DNA of 64,000 nucleotides from CAWEHU01 sp963808965 (GCA_963808965.1 CAWEHU010000010.1:1-64000), one strand, 5' to 3'; positions 26,621-36,323 are shown, numbered from the stretch's first letter. Made by a program: numbers and translations. The notes: a model not told the origin generated them from the letters alone.

Positions 26621-28123
26621 CGTCGAGTGGCTGGCGGTGGCGCGGGTCGAGGGGGTTGGGTCGGGTCTACGCCGTTGACCGTGATCGTCCCGTCCTTCAT
26701 CGCCACATTCCAGACCATCCGTCCCTGCTCGCGCTTCGCGAGCTGCACGGCGAGGGTTAGGCCGCCCAGCAGCGGCGCGAGATCAGGGTCCTTCGCGGCC
26801 GAGGCGAGCAGCGCCTCCATTCCGGTCGCGGTGATCCGGGCTTGACCCTGCAAATCGTCCGGACCGAGCAACAGGAGCTTGCCGGAACCCTCGAAGGCGG
26901 ACGGGCCGACATCGAAGGCCAGTGCGTCGATGCCGACCGTTACGCCCCCATGCGAGAACAGGGCCGCGATCTCAGGCGCCAAGCTGTGCGGATCGGCGTT
27001 TGGCTCGGTCGCGCGCATCGCGAACCGCATGAGATCGGCCAGGCTGACCCCGGAAATCGACGGGCGCAGGATGATCCGGCGCGGCAGCCATTCGCTCGCG
27101 GGCACGGGCAGGCCGGGCACGCTCAGCCCCTCCATCGTCAGCGCGAGCCAAGCGTTCAGCATCCCTTGCGGCGAGGCGGCTCCCATCTCGAAGCGCGCCC
27201 GATCGAGCGCGCCCGCGACATCGCCGACCTTGACGCGCAAGTTCTCGACCGATTCCTCCACGTGACCGCCGGTCGCTATGTCGTTCAGCGCCAGCAGGAC
27301 AGCCCGAACCGAGTCGCGGTCGAGCGGCGGCATTGCGGCGCGGTCGCCGGAAGCGGCGTTCGAGAGCCCGGCCAGCAAGGCGCCGATGAACCGGACGGAG
27401 CTGACCAGCAACGGACCGGCGCGACCACGATTGAGCCCGTCCACTTGGGCCGATAGCCGCACCCGATCCGCCTGCATGGAGACGGGCGGGAGACCTTCGT
27501 GCTGCTGCTCGCTGCGGAACCCTTCCGCGCCCATTTCCTCGCCAACGTCGAGCCGACCGCCGGCACCGGGCTGAACCGTCATGTGCAGGGTGTAGTGATC
27601 GAGGTGCTGCGCCTCCCGCTGATTCGGTCCGGCGATCCCGATCGCGAAGTCGTCGAGCTGCATATCCAAGCGGGAAGGTGTCGCGAGACCAACGTCGAAG
27701 CTGGCTTTGGAATCCTGAGCGCCGGCGCTGATGAGCACCTGCGACAGATCCGAGAGGCGCGGCATCGCCGGGGAGGGGAATGCTCAGCTTCGCGGGCGAG
27801 GGGAGCCGAATGTCCTCGACCGCCCATCGACCGTTGGCCTGCGGCCGCACCACGCCGGTTATGCCCGGCGCCGGCGCGCGTCCACCCTCTGCTTCGAGCC
27901 CTGGGATCGGCAGCAGCGCGCGGTAGTGGTCGCCTTCCGGCGTAAGCTGCACCGGCCTCGAGGGGAGCCGTACCTCGGGGCCGAGCAGGCCGGTGAGCCA
28001 GTTACGCAGCGTGCCCTCGACCGCCTGCGCGTCCTCGAGCGTCAGCGCCGCCGCGCGTGACGCATGCGGCGAAGCGGCGATCAGCAGGCACAAGCCGAGC
28101 ATCGGCGCGAGCCGGGTGCGCAT
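26599..28123 (-). CDS. Exported conserved hypothetical protein (frameshift)
   Basis: About 507 residues after repair. ATG 28123 begins a signal peptide (MRTRLAPMLGLCLLIAASPH, cleavage near SRAAA). The mature part reads LEDAQAVEGTLRNWLTGLLG and PEGDHYRALLPIPGLEAEG. One +1 break near 27770 joins it to LSDLSQVLISAGAQDSKASFD, then RFEMGAASPQGMLNAWLALTMEGLSV and a late GLTLAVQLAKREQGRMVWNVAMKDG. The alternating strands and GLSVPGLP-type segments suggest a periplasmic beta-rich protein, loosely similar in style to DUF2125/DUF945 proteins, but I cannot assign a family. It converges with the methyltransferase, overlapping by about 22 bases. Confidence 0.65.
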
Positions 28124-28278
28124 AAAGGACCATCCCCGAATTGATCCAAGCGGCCGCCACTCTAATGCAGGAGGGTCAACGGAGCCCATGAGCAATGCAG
28201 TCGTCCCGTTTCGGGCTGCTAGGAGACAAGAGCAACGTTTCTATACCGGAACGTTTACCGCGAGCGTCGCCATGGCGC

Positions 28279-28950
28279 TCAGGCCGGCGCCGGTAGCCCA
28301 AGCGGCGGGTCCGCGTGCGGGTCGGCTTGCCCGAGGGCCAACGCCAGCACCGCGGCAATGCGCGGCGGCAAATCCGGCGGCAACCCGGCCAGGGAAGCAA
28401 CCGGGCGGGAAACGGCGCGGCTGGGATCGGGGGCGGGGATGGCGGCGGCGGGCGGCGCCGGCCGCTTCGCACGCGGTGGGGCAGCCAGCGCCGGCGGCGG
28501 CTTGATCGCCAGCATGTGGCAGAGCGGGCGCAGGATGCGGCCGGCTTGCGGCGATGCGGCGAGCAGCGCCGTCATCTTCGGGTCCGCCAGCAAGTGCTCG
28601 ACCTGCCCGCCATAGGCGACCGTCTCCGGCACCAGCCGGAGCAGCCAGCCGAACCCGCGCGGCAGCCGATAGGTCTGCGGCCGGGCCGGCAGACGGTATT
28701 GCTGCGGCAAAGGCGGAGCCCGGAGCCGCGCCACCGGCGCGACAAGCCGGCCGGCGCGCACCTTGGCGGCCAGCGCCTCGAACCGGATGGCGAGGCGGCG
28801 CAGCCGCACCCAGGCCCTGAAGACCAATATCAGCGTCGGGACCGAGCGCTCCTGGGCGCAGCGCACGGTCGCCGCCTGGCACAGCGACTCGATGATGAGG
28901 GCCAGGCGGTACGACAGGCTGATTGGTGCGAGGGCTGGGGTCGAAAGCAT
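28279..28950 (-). CDS. Hypothetical proline/alanine-rich protein
   Basis: 223 residues from ATG 28950. The N-terminal half is helical and looks structured: ISLSYRLALIIESLCQAATVRC, LILVFRAWVRLRRLAIRFEALAAKV, then YRLPRGFGWLLRLVPETVAYGGQVEHLL and GRILRPLCHMLAIK. The C-terminal half is low complexity and rich in Pro/Ala. No signal peptide or domain was recognised. Codon use follows the window, and I take it as a real but lineage-restricted gene. The ~155 bases between it and the exported hypothetical gene hold nothing I recognise. Confidence 0.6.
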   Translation of the reverse strand: MLSTPALAPISLSYRLALIIESLCQAATVRCAQERSVPTLILVFRAWVRLRRLAIRFEALAAKVRAGRLVAPVARLRAPPLPQQYRLPARPQTYRLPRGFGWLLRLVPETVAYGGQVEHLLADPKMTALLAASPQAGRILRPLCHMLAIKPPPALAAPPRAKRPAPPAAAIPAPDPSRAVSRPVASLAGLPPDLPPRIAAVLALALGQADPHADPPLGLPAPA

Positions 28951-29169
28951 CGGACAAACAGAAGGCCACAACCAGGGCGTGTGTGGCAAAAAAAATTCCG
29001 ACGCCCGGTTGCGTCCGGGTGAAGTCCCGATTCCGGCGTTTCCGTCCCGCGCCCTCGCGCAGGCTCAGCGAGAGGTTTTTTCGCGCACTCGTTTCCACTG
29101 AGGCCGAAACGGGATTAGTTGGCCTAGCGTAGCACCATCCTTTGGCTTTGGGCGGCAAGCGTCGCCTCC

Positions 29170-30036
29170 TCAACGGCTCATCATCACCGGCAAGGTAGCG
29201 TGTTCGAGAACGTGCCGGGTGACGCCGCCCAAAATGAGTTGCCGCAGGCGGGAATGCGAATAAGCGCCCATGGCCAGAAGGTCGGCGCGGAACTCGCGCG
29301 CCGCCGCGAGCAGCCCGGCGCCCACGCTGTTGCTGACCGTGCGGAACGTGGCCATCTCGGCATGAATGCCATGCAACGCGAGGTAGTCCGCGAGATCGGT
29401 GGCGGCTGGCCCACGGCGCTGATATTCCTCCGCCGACAGAATGCGAACAGCCTCCGCCCGCTGCATCCAGGGTAGCGCCCCCCATACGGACGCGGCGGAT
29501 TCGGCGGTGCCGTTCCAGGCGACGCAAATCCGGGTCCCGATCGAAGCGGGCGCGATCTGGGGCGCGATCAGGACGGGACGGCCGGAATCGAACAGCACGG
29601 CGTGGAGCGCGTCGGAGGAGGAGACGTCCTCGCCCGCGTCCGGATGCGGCACCACGGTCAAATCCGCGAGGCGCGCAAGCTGCGCCACCAGATCCTCCTC
29701 CCGCCCCGTTACGGCGGCGAAGCTGGCCGTGGCATAATCGGAGCCGGGCCGCGCATCCGCGATAATCACCTCATGCTCGCCTGCGAACCGTTCGAACATG
29801 GCGCGGACGGCGTGGGCGCGATCGCTGCTCTCTTTCTCGGTCGCGGACATCATCTCCTCGATCATCGCCCCCGACAGACCCTCACCGGCGAGCGGCGCGA
29901 CATCCCGCGAGTCCACGCGCACATGCAGCGCGCTGACATGCGCGTTCCACAACCGCGCAGTCATGAGCGCGGTGCTCAGGGCGGCTTCGCCCGCGGCGGT
30001 CCCTGTTAGCGGCAGAAGGAGCTTACGAATGGCCAT
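29170..30036 (-). CDS. Universal stress protein, two-domain
   Basis: 288 residues from ATG 30036 with two tandem Usp domains. The first begins RKLLLPLTGTAAGEAALSTAL and includes HVSALHVRVDSRDV. The second begins TRICVAWNGTAESAASVWGAL and ends with the nucleotide-binding pattern GAYSHSRLRQLILGGVTRHVL-EHATLPVMMSR typical of ATP-binding UspA proteins. Such proteins accompany stress, stationary-phase or low-oxygen responses; no specific role can be read here. Confidence 0.88.
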   Translation of the reverse strand: MAIRKLLLPLTGTAAGEAALSTALMTARLWNAHVSALHVRVDSRDVAPLAGEGLSGAMIEEMMSATEKESSDRAHAVRAMFERFAGEHEVIIADARPGSDYATASFAAVTGREEDLVAQLARLADLTVVPHPDAGEDVSSSDALHAVLFDSGRPVLIAPQIAPASIGTRICVAWNGTAESAASVWGALPWMQRAEAVRILSAEEYQRRGPAATDLADYLALHGIHAEMATFRTVSNSVGAGLLAAAREFRADLLAMGAYSHSRLRQLILGGVTRHVLEHATLPVMMSR

Positions 30037-30084
30037 GGCCCGGAAATCTCCTAGGGTCACATCTGAAACCGATCGGCGATGGTA

Positions 30085-31572
30085 TCATGCCGCAAGCCGG
30101 TCGCGCACAATCGCCCGCGCTCGCTCGAGGGCCGTCCCGGCATCGCCCGAGTCGATCGTCGTCCAGTCCCCTCCGCCGTGACTCGTCCGATATGCGCGCC
30201 GCAAGACTTCCACGGTTGCATCGGAGGCGTCGTTCGCCCGCGCTTCAAGGCGCAATTCCAGCACCGAGAGAGGGGCATCCAGCCACAAGCCGGCGAAGGG
30301 GAGCCCGGCGTTCAGCGCCGCTCGGGCCACGCGGTCGCGGTGCAGCGGGTCGAGAAAGGTCGCATCCGCAATTATCGCGTGGCCGCTCGCTCCGGCATCT
30401 TCCACACCGGCAACCAGGGTCTGCAACATCGCCTCATCGGCCGTCGCGGAGTAGGCTTCGGCGGAGAGGCGCTGCTCTGGCGAAGCGCCGTGCTGGCGCT
30501 TACGGATCTCGTCGCTGCGCAACACGAGCGCACCGGGTGCGGGGCCGAGCTCCGGCGCGAGCGAGCGCGCGAGCGTGGATTTTCCGGTCCCCTGGAGACC
30601 GCCGACGGCCACAACGACGGCTGGGGCGGGGTTCAGATATTTCTGCGCCGCGCGAAGATACGTGGCCGCCAGCGCGGTTCTTTCGCGCTTGGCTTCCACA
30701 TGCGACCGGATCATCGCGCGCATCGATAGGAATAGCGGCAGGCCTTGCACGAGCGCGGCGTCTCCGGTGCGGGCGACGTAGCGATTGAGCACGCGATTTG
30801 CCTGCCGCCGGCCGACGCGGTGGTCGATGTCCATCAGCAGGAAGCCAAGGTCGTAGCCGAGATCGATGGTCGCCATCGCCTCATCGAATTCCAGCGCATC
30901 GAACAGCACCGGCCGCCCGTGCCAAAGGCACATATTGCCGAGATGCAGATCACCATGCGCGCGGCGGACGAACCCGCTTCTGCCGCGTGCGTCCAGCCAG
31001 TCGCGCAACATGTTCAATCTCGCCATGACTGCATCGAGCCAGGCGCGGACGCCAGCCTCGGGCAGACCAGCCTCCAGTGCGGACCCTACGCTTCCCAATG
31101 CGGCAACTCGCATCGCCTCGGCCGGTTCGGCTTTCGCCGCGGGCGCGAGCGCGAGGTGATATGCCGCGACGCAATCCGCGATCGCATCGAGCAGCACCGG
31201 GTCAAGCCCTCCCCCGAGGGCAATGCGCTCCAGGAAGTGCTCGGACGGGACGCGGGCCATCCGAACGATCCAGTCGATCGCCTGACCCTCTTCGCCGAAG
31301 GTGAGCGAGCCATCCGTCCTCCGGATGATCGGCACCACGTCACGGTAAAGACCGGGCGCGGCGTGCGCGTTCAGCTCCAGCTCGCGGAACGCGAAGCGGC
31401 GGCGTGTATCAAGAGCGGTGCAGTCCAGAAAAGGGAGGCGCACCGCCTTGCGAAGCTTCCATGCCGTATCGGCGCCGAGGAACACGAGCGAGATGTGCGT
31501 CTCGATCGGCGCGGCCCCCGATGTCGCTTGCAGGAACGCGACCGCCTCCTGCTGCTCCGGTGGAATCGTCAT
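30085..31572 (-). CDS. APH-like kinase fused to AAA/P-loop kinase
   Basis: 495 residues from ATG 31572. The N-terminal half is an aminoglycoside-phosphotransferase-like fold with FVRRAHGDLHLGNMCLWHGR and VLFDALEFDEAMATIDLGYDLGFLLMD, the catalytic HGDLHxxN and metal-binding acidic motifs. The C-terminal half is a P-loop kinase with Walker A VGGLQGTGKSTLARSLA, an acceptor-like DEIRKRQHG and HAIIADATFLDPLHRDRV. This fusion is a known bacterial family of unknown substrate and is not evidence of antibiotic resistance. It follows pdxH by 8 bases on the same strand, suggesting an operon. Confidence 0.85.
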   Translation of the reverse strand: MTIPPEQQEAVAFLQATSGAAPIETHISLVFLGADTAWKLRKAVRLPFLDCTALDTRRRFAFRELELNAHAAPGLYRDVVPIIRRTDGSLTFGEEGQAIDWIVRMARVPSEHFLERIALGGGLDPVLLDAIADCVAAYHLALAPAAKAEPAEAMRVAALGSVGSALEAGLPEAGVRAWLDAVMARLNMLRDWLDARGRSGFVRRAHGDLHLGNMCLWHGRPVLFDALEFDEAMATIDLGYDLGFLLMDIDHRVGRRQANRVLNRYVARTGDAALVQGLPLFLSMRAMIRSHVEAKRERTALAATYLRAAQKYLNPAPAVVVAVGGLQGTGKSTLARSLAPELGPAPGALVLRSDEIRKRQHGASPEQRLSAEAYSATADEAMLQTLVAGVEDAGASGHAIIADATFLDPLHRDRVARAALNAGLPFAGLWLDAPLSVLELRLEARANDASDATVEVLRRAYRTSHGGGDWTTIDSGDAGTALERARAIVRDRLAA

Positions 31573-31580
31573 GCGCGAAC

Positions 31581-32177
31581 CTACGGAAACAGCTTCCCGA
31601 CCGTCCAGCCCGTTTCCGTGCGCGTGTAGATCGTCCGATCGTGCAGGCGATAGGGCATGTCCTGCCAGAACTCGAAAAGCTCGGGCCGCACCCGATAGCC
31701 GGACCAATGGGGCGGGCGAGGAATGCTGTCGCCCGAATAGCGCGCCTCGCACTCGGCGAGACGGCGCTCGAGTTCGGCTCGATCGGGCAGCGGACGCGAT
31801 TGATCGGAAGCCCATGCGCCCAGGCGGGAGATGCGCAGGCGGCTCGCGAAATAGGCGTCCGCCTCCGCCTCGCTCACAGCTTCGACGCCGCCCTCGATGC
31901 GCACTTGTCGACCAAGCGATTTCCAGTGAAACAGCAACGCCACCCGGCCATTCGCCGCGAGCTCGCGGCCTTTCCGGCTCTCGGTATTGGTATAGAAAAC
32001 GAAGCCGCGCGTATCGGCGCCCTTCAGCAGTACGATCCGCGCCGAGGGCCTCGCATCGGGCGTGCAGGTCGCCAGCGTCATCGCGTTCGGATCGCTGGGC
32101 TCGGAGCGCGCCGCTTCCGCCATCCATTCCTGGAATTTCTCGAACGGCTCGTCCGGCGGCGCCGGGATATCAGGCAT
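31581..32177 (-). CDS. pdxH: Pyridoxamine 5'-phosphate oxidase
   Basis: FMN-dependent enzyme making pyridoxal phosphate from PNP or PMP. 198 residues from ATG 32177. Signatures: NAMTLATCTPDARPSARIVLLKG, GFVFYTNTESRKGRELA, VALLFHWKSLGRQVRIEG and the C-terminal WSGYRVRPELFEFWQD with RTETGWTVGKLFP. The frame is intact. It is divergent from fabI, and the 135 bases between them must contain both promoters. pdxH/fabI/aroC neighbourhood is common in Rhodospirillales-type genomes. Confidence 0.95.
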   Translation of the reverse strand: MPDIPAPPDEPFEKFQEWMAEAARSEPSDPNAMTLATCTPDARPSARIVLLKGADTRGFVFYTNTESRKGRELAANGRVALLFHWKSLGRQVRIEGGVEAVSEAEADAYFASRLRISRLGAWASDQSRPLPDRAELERRLAECEARYSGDSIPRPPHWSGYRVRPELFEFWQDMPYRLHDRTIYTRTETGWTVGKLFP

Positions 32178-32312
32178 CGGTGGGGTCCTTCCGGGGGCCA
32201 GTACTTTGCCGTCGCCTGGCGGCCGAGCCAAGCCGAAGCGGGGGCATCCTCTTGCCCCGGTCCGCGCGCTTGTGCCACCACGGTCGGCAACCAGACCGGA
32301 ACGGAGGCCGCC

Positions 32313-33153
32313 ATGCCCACCAGCGCTCCGATGCCTGCCCAGGGCACGCTCATGCAAGGCAAGCGCGGCCTGGTCATGGGCGTCGCGAACGACCGCTCCA
32401 TCGCCTGGGGGATCGCCGCCGCCTGCGCGGCGCAAGGCGCGGAGATCGCCTTCACCTTCCAGGGCGAGGCGCTGGAGCGCCGCGTGCGCCCGCTGGCCGA
32501 AAGCGTCGGCTCGAAGTCTCGTCATTCCCTGCGACGTCGCCGAGGATGCGAGCATGGACGCTGCCTTCGAGGCCTTGAGGAGGGATTGGGATCGGCTCGA
32601 TTTTCTCGTCCATGCGATCGGATTTGCCGACAAAGCCTATCTGCGCGGCCGCTATCTCGACACGCCACGCGCGGCCTTTCTCCAGGCGCTCGACATCTCG
32701 GCCTACTCTTTCACCGCCGTCTGCCAGCGCGCGGTGCCGATGATGAAGTCCGGCGGCTCACTGCTGACATTGTCCTATCTCGGCGCCGAGCGAGTGATGC
32801 CGCATTACAACGTGATGGGGATCGCGAAGTCGGCTCTCGAAGCCTCCGTGCGCTACCTCGCAGCCGATCTTGGCGCGGACGGCATTCGCGTGAACGCGAT
32901 CAGCGCCGGCCCGATCAAGACGCTCGCCGCGAGCGGCATAGGCGATTTCCGTTATATCTTGCGCTGGAACCAGTTGAACGCGCCGATGGAACGCAATGTA
33001 ACGATCGAGGATGTCGGCGGGGCCGGTCTCTATCTTCTCTCGGATCTGTCACGCGGCGTTACGGGGGAGGTGCATCATGTCGATTGCGGCTATCATGTCG
33101 TCGGAATGAAAAATCCCGCGGCCCCGGACATCGCGGTCGTGAGCGATCACTGA
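32313..33153 (+). CDS. fabI: Enoyl-ACP reductase (frameshift)
   Basis: NADH-dependent last reduction step of fatty-acid elongation. ATG 32313 follows GGAACGGAGG. The N-terminal part GLVMGVANDRSIAWGIAAACAAQGAE is the FabI nucleotide-binding signature. The break is at GAAGTC (32513-32518); deleting one A gives VGSSLVIPCDVAED in a single frame. The catalytic tyrosine and lysine are in YNVMGIAKSALEASVRYLA, and the RVNAISAGPIKTLAASGI loop is present. The repaired length is 279 residues, normal. The enzyme is essential unless another enoyl reductase exists, so an error at a GANTC site is likely. Confidence 0.93.
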
Positions 33154-33174
33154 CCCGATGCTGGCGATCCACGC

Positions 33175-34278
33175 ATGAGTCACAACAGCTTCGGTCATCT
33201 GTTCCGGGTCACCACTTGGGGCGAAAGCCACGGAGTCGCGATCGGCTGCGTGGTGGATGGTTGTCCGCCGAGGCTCCCATTGGCGGAGGCGGACCTCCAG
33301 CCCTGGCTCGACCGCAGGCGGCCTGGGCAGTCCCGTTTCACGACGCAAAGACAGGAGCCCGACCAAGTCCGCATCCTATCCGGGGTCTTCGAGGGCATGA
33401 CGACGGGCACCCCCATTGCCTTGCAGATCGAGAACGTCGACCAGCGATCGCGAGATTACGGCGAGATCGCTCACCAATTCCGTCCCGGCCACGCCGACCT
33501 GACCTACGAGCTGAAATACGGCATTCGCGATTATCGGGGAGGTGGTCGCAGCTCGGCGCGCGAGACGGCGATGCGCGTAGCAGCGGGCGGCATCGCCCGC
33601 AAAGTGCTGGGATCGGGGGTGCGTATTCGGGGCGCGCTGGTGCGGATGGGCGCGCAGGCGATCGACCGGGCGCGTTGGGATTGGGCGGCCGTGGACAAAA
33701 ACCCGTTCTTCTGTCCCGACCCGGTCGCGGCTGCGGCGTGGGAGACGTATCTCGGCGACATCCGCAAGGCCGGCTCCTCGGTCGGGGCTGTGATCGAAGT
33801 CATCGCGGAGGGCGTGCCGCCTGGCCTCGGCGCGCCGGTTTACGGCAAGCTCGATGCCGATCTCGCGGGCGCGCTGATGAGCATCAATGCGGTCAAGGGC
33901 GTCGAGATCGGTGACGGGTTCGCGACCGCTGCTTTGAGCGGCGAAGAGAACGCCGACGAGATGCGGATGCAGGACGGTGTCGTTGGTTTCGAATCCAATC
34001 ATGCCGGCGGCATTCTCGGCGGCATCTCGACCGGCCAGCCCGTCGTCGCGCGGTTTGCCGTCAAGCCGACCAGTTCCATTCTGACGCCCCGTCGAGGGGT
34101 GGACCGCTCGGGCCACGACGTCGATGTCACCACCCGCGGGCGGCACGACCCCTGCGTCGGGATCCGCGCCGTGCCGGTCGGAGAGGCGATGATGGCTTGC
34201 GTGCTGGCCGATCACCTGCTCCGGCACCGGGCGCAAAATCCCGACGCGCCGGAACGGGCGGTCCTGCCGCGGAATTGA
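33175..34278 (+). CDS. aroC: Chorismate synthase
   Basis: Reduced-FMN-dependent conversion of EPSP to chorismate, the last shikimate-pathway step. 367 residues, intact. Signatures: GHLFRVTTWGESHGVAIGCV at the N-terminus, RPGHADLTYELKYGIRDYRGGGRSSARETA in the middle, and FESNHAGGILGGISTGQP with GRHDPCVGIRAVPVGEAM near the end. It lies 21 bases after fabI on the same strand, the conserved fabI-aroC order. Confidence 0.96.
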   Translation: MSHNSFGHLFRVTTWGESHGVAIGCVVDGCPPRLPLAEADLQPWLDRRRPGQSRFTTQRQEPDQVRILSGVFEGMTTGTPIALQIENVDQRSRDYGEIAHQFRPGHADLTYELKYGIRDYRGGGRSSARETAMRVAAGGIARKVLGSGVRIRGALVRMGAQAIDRARWDWAAVDKNPFFCPDPVAAAAWETYLGDIRKAGSSVGAVIEVIAEGVPPGLGAPVYGKLDADLAGALMSINAVKGVEIGDGFATAALSGEENADEMRMQDGVVGFESNHAGGILGGISTGQPVVARFAVKPTSSILTPRRGVDRSGHDVDVTTRGRHDPCVGIRAVPVGEAMMACVLADHLLRHRAQNPDAPERAVLPRN

Positions 34279-34351
34279 GCGACGGCCGGATCAAGTCGGT
34301 CAGTTGACTTAGTACTCTACCGCCCCACATGTTCGCCTAAAGCAACCTGGA

Positions 34352-34990
34352 TTGGAATATGGCGGGCACATCTGCGATCCGGCCGCAAGTCTCGGGGGAG
34401 AGCCGGCTGAGGCCAATCTCCTGCGGGACGCTTTTCGGCGCCGAGCCTCGCACGCGATCGAGCACGTAGCCCGCTCGGCCAGCGTTGAGGCGTTAGCTGG
34501 AGCGCTTTCGGCTCCGACCGACTTCGGAGCCGTCGCGCGCGCGCTCGGAGATGCGGCCGTCCTCGGGGCGGCACTCGACCTCGATCCGCTCACGGATGCG
34601 TTCGCCCGTGGCGTGAGCGAGCGGGAAGAGCTCGTCGTGAAGGCGGGCGGCTTGCTTTCGGCGGCCGAGATCGGGCGCGCGCTGGGCGGCATCTCCAGAC
34701 AGGCAATCGATAAGCGGCGCCGAGCCAACCAGCTTCTCGCGGTGCGCGTCGCAGGAGATTGGCGGTATCCGGCCGCCCAGATCGGGGCAGACGGTCAGGT
34801 TCCACCCGGGCTTGCGGCGGTTCTGGCGAGGACGGCCAAGATGGGCGCATGGGCGACGCTCGACTTCCTGCTGGCCGAGGATGACGCCCTGAACGGGCTT
34901 TCGCCTCTGGAGGCGCTTCGCCGCGGAGGCGCGGAGGCCGCTCAGCTCGATCGCGTGCTCGATGCGATGAACACCGACGCTTTCGGATGA
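34352..34990 (+). CDS. Putative antitoxin of a RES-type toxin-antitoxin pair
   Basis: 212 residues from TTG 34352 (start uncertain; no in-frame ATG nearby). The middle holds a helix-turn-helix-like segment LLSAAEIGRALGGISRQAIDKRRRANQLLAVRV followed by WRYPAAQIGADGQVPPGLAAVL and a C-terminal WATLDFLLAEDDALNGLSPLEALRRGG, resembling the toxin-binding end of Xre/MbcA/ParS-type antitoxins (DxxxxGxxPxxxL). The stop overlaps the toxin start (ATGA). By position and motifs it should bind DNA and neutralise the RES protein, but the N-terminal half is not one I recognise. Confidence 0.65.
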   Translation: MEYGGHICDPAASLGGEPAEANLLRDAFRRRASHAIEHVARSASVEALAGALSAPTDFGAVARALGDAAVLGAALDLDPLTDAFARGVSEREELVVKAGGLLSAAEIGRALGGISRQAIDKRRRANQLLAVRVAGDWRYPAAQIGADGQVPPGLAAVLARTAKMGAWATLDFLLAEDDALNGLSPLEALRRGGAEAAQLDRVLDAMNTDAFG

Positions 34991-35617
34991 GCGCTTCGGG
35001 CCGCGGTCCCACGGGCGCGGCCTCGCTTCCTCCGGATTGGCTCAAGAGCGTTCACCTTCCGCTCAAGGTAATTGGCGAAGGAAAGCTCTCTCGTTCGGAT
35101 TCACGCCAGCGATCGTGATCCCGTCTTCTTCTCGCCAGGATTTGGGCATACTCCGGTCGGGCGCTTCGACAGCGCCGGCGGCCATTTCGGCGTGCTCTAT
35201 CTGGCGGCATCCTTCGAGGGGGCTTTCGTCGAAACGGTGCTGCGCAATCCGAGGCGGCGACTTATCGGTTTGGCGGAGATCGGCGATCGCTCGATCGCGG
35301 TTCTCAAGTTTTCTCGCGCCGTTCGGTTGGTTCCGATGGATGGGGCCGCGCTGCAATCCTTGGGAGTTGATAACGGGATCACGACCGGCCCCTACGAGCC
35401 GTGCGGGGTTTGGGCCGACGCTCTGTTTACGCATCCGGACCGCCCAGATGGCATCATCTACCCGTCCCGGCACGATCCGGATCAGGCGTGCGTCGCCCTG
35501 TTTCGGCGTCCTGATCTCGCAATCGAGGTCGCGAGCGAGAGCGTTCCGCTGCTCGAAATGCTGCCCGAAGTCGCCTCGGTGCTACGGCGGTACGGGAAGG
35601 GTATCGCCGGAAACTAG
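34987..35617 (+). CDS. RES-domain toxin (frameshift)
   Basis: RES domains are NAD-degrading toxins with conserved Arg, Glu and Ser. ATG 34987 overlaps the antitoxin stop. It starts LPPDWLKSVHLPLKVI; one extra base near 35070 (ATTGGCGAAGG) shifts the frame, after which AKESSLVRIHASDRDPVFFSPG continues with GRFDSAGGHFGVLYLAASFEGAFVETVLR and ends PEVASVLRRYGKGIAGN. The R-I-H, the Y-A/E-F-E and the late DGIIYPSRHDP segments correspond to the family's conserved positions. Repaired length 209 residues. Its stop codon TAG (35615-35617) is the first three bases of a MITE copy. Confidence 0.8.
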
Positions 35618-35814
35618 AGCCGTTTGGGCTGACTGTGAGTGCCTCGGCCATCCCCCGTTCGTTCCCGCGGAAGCGGGAACCCAGGCCCGTAAAAGCAGGA
35701 ACCCCGTCCCGCCATACAATGTCAGCCTTTCTTTTGCGAGACCTGGCTCCCCGCCTTCGCGGGGATGAGCGGAATTTCGCGTCACGTGTTTCCAGTTGGC
35801 CTAAACAAGTTCTA
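35615..35814 (+). mobile_element. MITE-like element, copy B
   Basis: A 200-base copy of the same element as 6766-6947, opposite orientation. Left end TAGAGCCGTTTGGGCTGACT, right end the complement of TAGAACTTGTTTAGGCCAAC. The internal palindromes CCCGCGGAAGCGGG and CCCCGCCTTCGCGGGG are conserved, and an extra AGCAGGAACCCCGTCCCG segment makes it longer than copy A. The left end supplies the stop codon of the RES gene. Confidence 0.8.
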
Positions 35815-35897
35815 GGGCGTCTAGGCCGACCGTAATCGGCATTTCCACGCCATGCCCGTCTAACTATTCCGGCAACCACTCCCCGAGCACCTGATCC

Positions 35898-36323
35898 TCA
35901 TTGTACCCGAAGGCCGTCCAGCAAGGCTGCGGCGGCCTCGCCGTGGTCCGCCATCTCCCGCTTCACGACCTTGCGCGCGTCCTGAAGCTCCTCCTCGATC
36001 ATCGAGGCCACTTCCTGCCGCAGGCTCGGGCTGTCTCGCAGCAGGCGCTCGATCCGGGCCCGCTCCCGGATGATCGTTGCTTCCCAGCCTCGGCGCGGGG
36101 CTTCTGCGGGCGACGCCTGGAGCTTCATCAAGTGCTCCAGAATGGTCGCGATCCGGCTGGCCAGCTGGTTACGTTGGGCGCGGCCCAAGCTTTCGATCTC
36201 CTCGGCGAGGTTGTCCCAGTCCAACGGCAAATTGCTGCCCACATGCGCCGCCTCATGCAGCGCGCGAGCTTGCTCAGCGGTCCAGCGCAGGAAATCCTGA
36301 TCGTAAAGCGGCTTGTTCATCAT
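35898..36323 (-). CDS. DUF29 family protein
   Basis: 141 residues from ATG 36323 (a second ATG follows at once). YDQDFLRWTAEQARALHEA, LPLDWDNLAEEIESLGRAQRNQLASRIATILEHLMKLQ, GWEATIIRERARIERLL and MIEEELQDARKVVKREM are the conserved helical segments of DUF29, a small all-helical protein of unknown function common in Alphaproteobacteria and cyanobacteria, often near mobile or stress genes. No operon partner is evident. Confidence 0.85.
   Translation of the reverse strand: MMNKPLYDQDFLRWTAEQARALHEAAHVGSNLPLDWDNLAEEIESLGRAQRNQLASRIATILEHLMKLQASPAEAPRRGWEATIIRERARIERLLRDSPSLRQEVASMIEEELQDARKVVKREMADHGEAAAALLDGLRVQ

Noticed and set aside
30085..31572. Antibiotic-resistance aminoglycoside phosphotransferase
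   Set aside because: The APH-like domain is fused to a P-loop kinase in a common chromosomal family not linked to resistance, and it sits beside pdxH.
30085..32127. N-terminal extension of the APH-AAA gene into pdxH
   Set aside because: The extra 185 residues are out of frame with PdxH and have no coding character; ATG 31572 gives the normal family start.
31404..33914. A very long plus-strand frame of over 800 codons across pdxH, fabI and aroC
   Set aside because: Only its middle (fabI N-terminus) has family motifs; the rest is out of frame with aroC and antisense to pdxH.
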